6,995 bases of DNA from assembly GCA_020047885.1 (NCBI GenBank), contig JAIFNF010000149.1, positions 1-6,995 of the forward strand, in the 5' to 3' direction. Source of the stretch: Gammaproteobacteria bacterium. GTDB lineage: Bacteria > Pseudomonadota > Gammaproteobacteria > Competibacterales > Competibacteraceae. Within the stretch, counting starts at the first letter, position 1. Each line of letters starts with the position of its first letter. Under the pieces are notes generated by a model, which was not told where the DNA came from, ran no database searches, and saw only the letters and a program-made list of their open reading frames with translations. The position numbers and the translations under genes were made by a program. Below, in pieces: positions 3,370 to 6,995 of this stretch.

Positions 3370-5835
3370 TTAGAACGTTTCCCACGTTCCACTTTCGCTA
3401 TCCGCTACATCAGCGCCGCCGCCGCCAGTTTCCGGGTTTTTATCCGCTACAACGCTACAACCCGCTTGTGGACTGGCAGAACTACCTATTTCGTATCCGC
3501 TACAATCTGTTTTTGTCGCGGATACTGAATAGGGACTTTCGCTAGACGTAGCCTTGATTGTAGCGTTGTCGCGGATAGAAGGGAGGTATCTGGCGAAGGC
3601 GTCGGCAAAGTCAGCGATGGTGTAGCCTTTCGCGACCGTTGCACCTATCCGCACATCATCCGGTTTAACGGCGTAGGGTTTGAGTACACGGGAGAGGTGG
3701 CGTGGCGTCATGTGCTTACCCTTCGCATAGCTTGACCAGGGCGCGTCATCAATGCCGACTAGGTAGTTGATGATGTCGGTAGTCCATACTTTGTTGACTT
3801 GCTGCTTTTCAAAGTACCGCCGCAAGTCTGTTAGCAACTGGACCCCTATCCCGTGTCCTCCATCATCATCAGCACCGCCGGACAGCGCCATAGCGGTTGA
3901 CCGCGCCAGACGTGGCCAGTGACCGCCAGCAAGGTCAGCGATGGCCAGTAGAGGTTCCCAGTTATCCGCCGCACGATCATTGAGTGCATCGGGAATGTCC
4001 GGCCTTGCTTTGCCGATAGCCATACCGTGGTCAAGTGAGAAGCGAAAGCATTTTGCCGCGAGCCGTTCAAAGTGTTCGGCGTCGGCGTGGCGCAACTTCT
4101 CGATCTTGTCCGTAGGCAAGCGCCGCCGAAGCTGAATCTCTACCGACCTATCGGCCAGAGTTGAGTAGCGACCTTCCAGCTTGCCGATGAGCGCAATGGC
4201 CTTTGCACCCCACGTTGAAAACTGGCGCGGTTCCAATTCTTCACCGGATACGCGAATGACATAGGCGGTATCTCGGGTATGTCCACTGTTGAGAATGCCG
4301 CGTAGTTCATCGCCAGTTTCACCGAGAAAACTATCCGCTTCGTCGATCAACAGTGTCGGAGACCACGCATCGATAGTGCGGAATATCGCTGCTGCGGTAA
4401 TGTTTGCGGCCAGCATCGGCTTCTCGACAACCCGGTAAAGCCAACCCAGTAGCGTACTTTTGCCGCAGCGCTTCTCTGGACTGGTTACGGCCAATGTTGG
4501 CGCGATATGGCCATAGGCAACGACGCAGTAGGTATAAATAACCCAGAGTGCGATGGCTGGCGCGGCGTGGTCTGGGAGGGACAAGAACCGCCGAACGCTG
4601 CCTGTCAATTCATTCAGTAGTTCGTCACCCGCTACCGGATGTGGCCATGCTGCTACTTCTCGAAAGTGCAGTGGCTTACCGCCGCTGGAATCGTCAGCAT
4701 CACCGCGAGCTTCTTTCACCAGTTTGTCGAGCGTGTCAGCGCGAATACCGAGCGTCTTGGCGACCGCGCCGCGTTGCCGGTCATAGTCCAGTAGGTTCAG
4801 CGCCGCGAGCCGTGCGATTTCCGCTGCATCATCAGCGCCAGTTTCCGGCATGGTGGTCTGGGAGGTTTCATCATCAGAGCCGGGTTCGCGCCTGTCAGCA
4901 CCCCCCTCGTGTCCATCCTTCCCGGCTGGCTTGCGACCGCTGTAGAACTCTTTGCAGTTGGCGACCGCTGTAGCGACCGTTGCCGCGCCATAGGTGGTTT
5001 CACCGCGCCGGGTGTCCCACTTGTCCCGCATCAATCCCGACTGGCGAAACAGCCGATCTACGGCGTTGGCATCACCTCCCGTCCAGAAGGCCAGTAGACC
5101 GCACAGCGCCATATCCGCCGAACTGGCATCGCCGCCGTGGTGACTGGTATCACCCGACCATAGCGCCGTGAACGTCCCGCCGTTACTGGCGTTACTGGCT
5201 TTGTTGAGTAGTTCGGCATCGTCAAGGGAAGGGTTTACACGGGGGAGGGTGTCCGGCTTGCCAGTGGCGGGTTTGCTGAAATAGGTGGCGTGTAGCCAAT
5301 CCAGCGCGTCCGGCTGTTCGGTAATATTGGCCTTATTAACCGCGTGGCCAGTGACTGTCAGATAGCGGTTTGAGGGTGGCGTATAGCACTCAACCTCCTT
5401 CCAGACTGTTCCCTTTCCCGACCGTGGAAAGGTGCCGGCGACAAAGATTCGATAGCCGTGACCACTGGGAGACCGTTCAGTGTAGGTGCCGCTGAACCTT
5501 TCCAGTATCTCGGTAGCACGTTTGTCGATCACACCGTCAGCATCGACAACGTGGTCAATATCAATCCCGACGACGCCAGACGCCATATTCCAGCCGATAC
5601 CGGCATATTTTCCGGACTGGTAAGCGTTCAGCACCTCGTGGAACAGGGTCCATGTTGCCGGGTCGTTTGGTTCAGCATACCGACCGTTCGGCTGATAAGG
5701 TGGTTTTGTCCAGCGTTGACCTTCCAGCTTGTATTTCCAGACAACCCAGTTCGGAATGTTGCGCAGCACTTCCGGTATGGCGTCCGGTATGACGGGAAGC
5801 GGGTTAGGACGTGGTGGCGTGGTGGTGATATTCAT
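3370..5835 (-). CDS. Primase-helicase: prim-pol N-terminus fused to DUF3631 ATPase; probable replication initiator
   Basis: An 821-residue protein likely to prime and unwind DNA for replication of this element. Residues about 20-165 match the prim-pol (archaeo-eukaryotic primase superfamily) fold of phage and NrS-1-type enzymes: NWVVWKY...KPPY at 29-47, the metal-binding motif GIDIDH at 90-95, SPSGHG at 122-127, and EVECY...RYLTVTG at 147-163. A helix-bundle segment (about 215-298; DMALCGLLAFWTGGD, RLFRQSGLMRDKWD) and an acidic linker follow. A small helical region (337-377) precedes the DUF3631 ATPase (about 400-750), with Walker A EKRCGKST (454-461) and Walker B TLLIDEAD (494-501). The tail after 752 is low-complexity, and its DNA holds the inverted repeats at 3399-3577. 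The ATG overlaps the methyltransferase TGA (ATGA) and has a near-perfect Shine-Dalgarno (GGAGGTG). No other replication protein is present. Confidence 0.92.
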   Translation of the reverse strand: MNITTTPPRPNPLPVIPDAIPEVLRNIPNWVVWKYKLEGQRWTKPPYQPNGRYAEPNDPATWTLFHEVLNAYQSGKYAGIGWNMASGVVGIDIDHVVDADGVIDKRATEILERFSGTYTERSPSGHGYRIFVAGTFPRSGKGTVWKEVECYTPPSNRYLTVTGHAVNKANITEQPDALDWLHATYFSKPATGKPDTLPRVNPSLDDAELLNKASNASNGGTFTALWSGDTSHHGGDASSADMALCGLLAFWTGGDANAVDRLFRQSGLMRDKWDTRRGETTYGAATVATAVANCKEFYSGRKPAGKDGHEGGADRREPGSDDETSQTTMPETGADDAAEIARLAALNLLDYDRQRGAVAKTLGIRADTLDKLVKEARGDADDSSGGKPLHFREVAAWPHPVAGDELLNELTGSVRRFLSLPDHAAPAIALWVIYTYCVVAYGHIAPTLAVTSPEKRCGKSTLLGWLYRVVEKPMLAANITAAAIFRTIDAWSPTLLIDEADSFLGETGDELRGILNSGHTRDTAYVIRVSGEELEPRQFSTWGAKAIALIGKLEGRYSTLADRSVEIQLRRRLPTDKIEKLRHADAEHFERLAAKCFRFSLDHGMAIGKARPDIPDALNDRAADNWEPLLAIADLAGGHWPRLARSTAMALSGGADDDGGHGIGVQLLTDLRRYFEKQQVNKVWTTDIINYLVGIDDAPWSSYAKGKHMTPRHLSRVLKPYAVKPDDVRIGATVAKGYTIADFADAFARYLPSIRDNATIKATSSESPYSVSATKTDCSGYEIGSSASPQAGCSVVADKNPETGGGGADVADSESGTWETF
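3399..3577. repeat. Nested inverted repeats/iteron-like cluster inside the 3' end of the primase gene
   Basis: Outer arms TATCCGCTACAACGCTACAA (3441-3460) and its inverse (3558-3577) match at 19 of 20 positions. Inner arms 3485-3505 and 3513-3533 pair at 18 of 21 positions around a 7-base loop. Both pairs have the same centre, base 3509. The unit TTGTAGCGGATA occurs on the minus strand ending at 3494 and 3441, with one first-base change in the copy ending at 3399; TTGTCGCGGATA occurs on the plus strand at 3513-3524 and 3566-3577. The copies lie in different codon phases (CSGY against VAD; IRDN against SATK). A tenth-base-truncated copy, TGTAGCGGAT, lies at 3296-3305. Candidate origin, initiator-binding or hairpin element. 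Confidence 0.75.
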
Positions 5836-6914
5836 GCTTGCACCTCCACGACCAGCCCAAAGTCCCGGAATCGCGCCGCAAAGGCTTCGGGTCGGTTGCC
5901 CAGATAGGTAAAGGCTTGCCCGCGTTGCGGGGCTTGCGAGTCGGTTAGGGGCGACGTGAACGTGATACGCCCTTTGGTGAAGCAGACGATCCGTGCGGTA
6001 TTTGCCAGTTCATGAAACCAATGGGTATCGGTTGCAGAGTCCGTCAGCACAATCGCTTGCTGGACAGCTCCGGCTTGATAATCCGCCAGCAACTTGGCCA
6101 CGAACGGAGCGATAACCGCGGCTTCAAACGGAGGGTTTAACCAGACCCGTCCGTGCCACGGTTGCACCAGCCCGTCCTGTTCCTTGCTGTAAAAGCGGGC
6201 CGCCTGGACAGTTCCTTGTGCGACTTCACAACTTGCAGGGTCAAGGTCGATCCCGCCCATAACGTCCCGCGCCGCTTCGATGTACTCGACTGGCGTATAC
6301 CATTCATGGCGCTTTTGGGAGGTGTGCAGATACTTGGCGTCCGCCCGGACAACCTTGAGGGCACCAGCCGCCGCCGCCGTATCCAGTACTACCCGCTGAT
6401 CGGCTTGAGGCAATTCGGCCAGCATCGCCGCAACGGTCGCCGCCGATACTGAAGGGGTGTTTTTCACAGACTCCGCAGTAGCGTCACCGGCTTTTGTAAA
6501 AACAACGGACTCCGCGATAGCGTCTAGGAAATTGTCAGCAAGAAGCAGATCGCCAGTGATCGGTGCGCTATCTACGTTCAGCAGCTTCAATGCTGCGTCA
6601 ATACTCAAATTGGCAGAGTCTGCCGTTTTGGTTTCCAGTGTTCCCCAGTTCCGCGCCAGCCGCATATAGGCGCGAGCCGTCCGATCCGCCAGCGCCGGAC
6701 AGTTTGCCGATAACCAGGGCAACCATTGCCCGTGGGCGACCTGTGCTTTCGCTTGGAGTAAGTGGTCACCGGCGACCTTGGCGTGGACTATCGCAGTGCG
6801 GGCCGTGCGTTCCGCTGCGTCATGTTCCGCGTTGATCTCCGTAGCTAGGGTGTCTAGCGTGGTGATGGGTACAGCAGCGCCGTCCGTAGGGACAGCAGAT
6901 GAGGGAAACGTCAT
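5832..6914 (-). CDS. Phage-type DNA N6-adenine methyltransferase with DUF3102 N-terminus
   Basis: An orphan Dam-family enzyme expected to methylate adenine in DNA using S-adenosylmethionine. Numbered from the longest start at 6947 (371 residues), residues about 30-125 are DUF3102-like (INAEHDAAERTARTAIVHA, then GQWLPWL...RTARAYMRLARNW). A repetitive linker follows (142-200). The C-terminal domain (about 205-371) is the phage Dam type: EWYTP (215-219), IDLDPAS (233-239), the catalytic NPPF (271-274), and PQRGQAFTYLG near the end. I prefer the ATG at 6914 (360 residues), because it has GAGG 9 bases upstream and the 6947 ATG has no Shine-Dalgarno. The gene ends in a 4-bp overlap with the primase gene, so the two are co-expressed. 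No cognate restriction nuclease is present, so roles in replication control or evasion of host restriction are more likely than a restriction-modification system. On the circle, the first codons continue into bases 1-10. Confidence 0.9.
   Translation of the reverse strand: MTFPSSAVPTDGAAVPITTLDTLATEINAEHDAAERTARTAIVHAKVAGDHLLQAKAQVAHGQWLPWLSANCPALADRTARAYMRLARNWGTLETKTADSANLSIDAALKLLNVDSAPITGDLLLADNFLDAIAESVVFTKAGDATAESVKNTPSVSAATVAAMLAELPQADQRVVLDTAAAAGALKVVRADAKYLHTSQKRHEWYTPVEYIEAARDVMGGIDLDPASCEVAQGTVQAARFYSKEQDGLVQPWHGRVWLNPPFEAAVIAPFVAKLLADYQAGAVQQAIVLTDSATDTHWFHELANTARIVCFTKGRITFTSPLTDSQAPQRGQAFTYLGNRPEAFAARFRDFGLVVEVQA
6469..6524. repeat. 17-bp imperfect direct repeat within the methyltransferase linker
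   Basis: GACTCCGCAGTAGCGTC (6469-6485) and GACTCCGCGATAGCGTC (6508-6524) match at 15 of 17 positions, 39 bp apart. They encode DATAESV and DAIAESV in the same frame, in the linker between the DUF3102 and methyltransferase domains. This looks like an internal duplication of 13 codons in a tolerant linker. Confidence 0.55.
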
Positions 6915-6995
6915 GAGGGTTAGCCTCGTAAGCAAGCGTGTCAGCATGGCGGATATGCGCCATACCGTGCTGCACAGAGGCCATAGGCGGGTGAC
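6905..6995. repeat. Terminal direct repeat, right copy (circular overlap)
   Basis: Exact copy of bases 1-91. It carries the start codon region of the adenine methyltransferase and 48 bases upstream of the longest possible start. On the circle this is the same locus as the left copy, so base 6914 equals base 10 and base 6947 equals base 43. Confidence 0.9.

Noticed and set aside
5832..6914. Restriction-modification system
   Set aside because: Only the methyltransferase is present; no frame on the circle resembles a restriction nuclease or specificity subunit.

Overview
This window appears to be a complete small circular replicon, probably a cryptic plasmid or phage-plasmid/satellite-like element of about 6.9 kb. 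The first 91 bases (1-91) are repeated exactly as the last 91 (6905-6995), which is what a circular contig with an assembly overlap looks like; the unique length would be 6904 bp. There is no capsid, tail, relaxase, partition, antibiotic-resistance or restriction gene. The gene families (DUF3102/Dam-type phage adenine methyltransferase, prim-pol/DUF3631 primase-helicase, DUF1640, ribbon-helix-helix regulator) and the strong Shine-Dalgarno sequences point to a Proteobacterium, most likely gamma or beta. The species cannot be named from this.

Layout. (a) Replication/modification module, minus strand, 6914 down to 2922: an adenine methyltransferase overlaps by 4 bp (ATGA) a large primase-helicase with N-terminal prim-pol and C-terminal DUF3631 ATPase domains. 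Next comes a small TubC-N-docking-like reading frame broken by one in-frame TAA. The primase is the only candidate replication initiator. (b) Noncoding stretch 2359-2921, with a large imperfect stem-loop and short direct repeats. (c) AT-rich cargo gene on the plus strand (1672-2358) for a small exported protein, with its own extended -10 promoter; its base composition is unlike the rest. (d) Noncoding stretch 1179-1671, with a hairpin and a possible 53-codon ORF. (e) Minus-strand operon 1178 down to 210: RHH-type regulator, DUF1640 coiled-coil/membrane protein (again a 4-bp ATGA overlap), and possibly a 16-codon ORF, closed by a strong bidirectional terminator at 162-198. (f) Short noncoding stretch 44-161, which must hold the promoter of module (a).

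The most striking signal is in the last ~200 bp of the primase gene, where the protein tail is low-complexity. The DNA there carries nested inverted repeats that share one symmetry centre at base 3509, built from copies of a 12-bp unit (TTGTAGCGGATA / TTGTCGCGGATA). The copies fall in different codon phases, so the repetition is at DNA level rather than protein level. It is a good candidate for an origin or initiator-recognition element embedded in its own rep gene.
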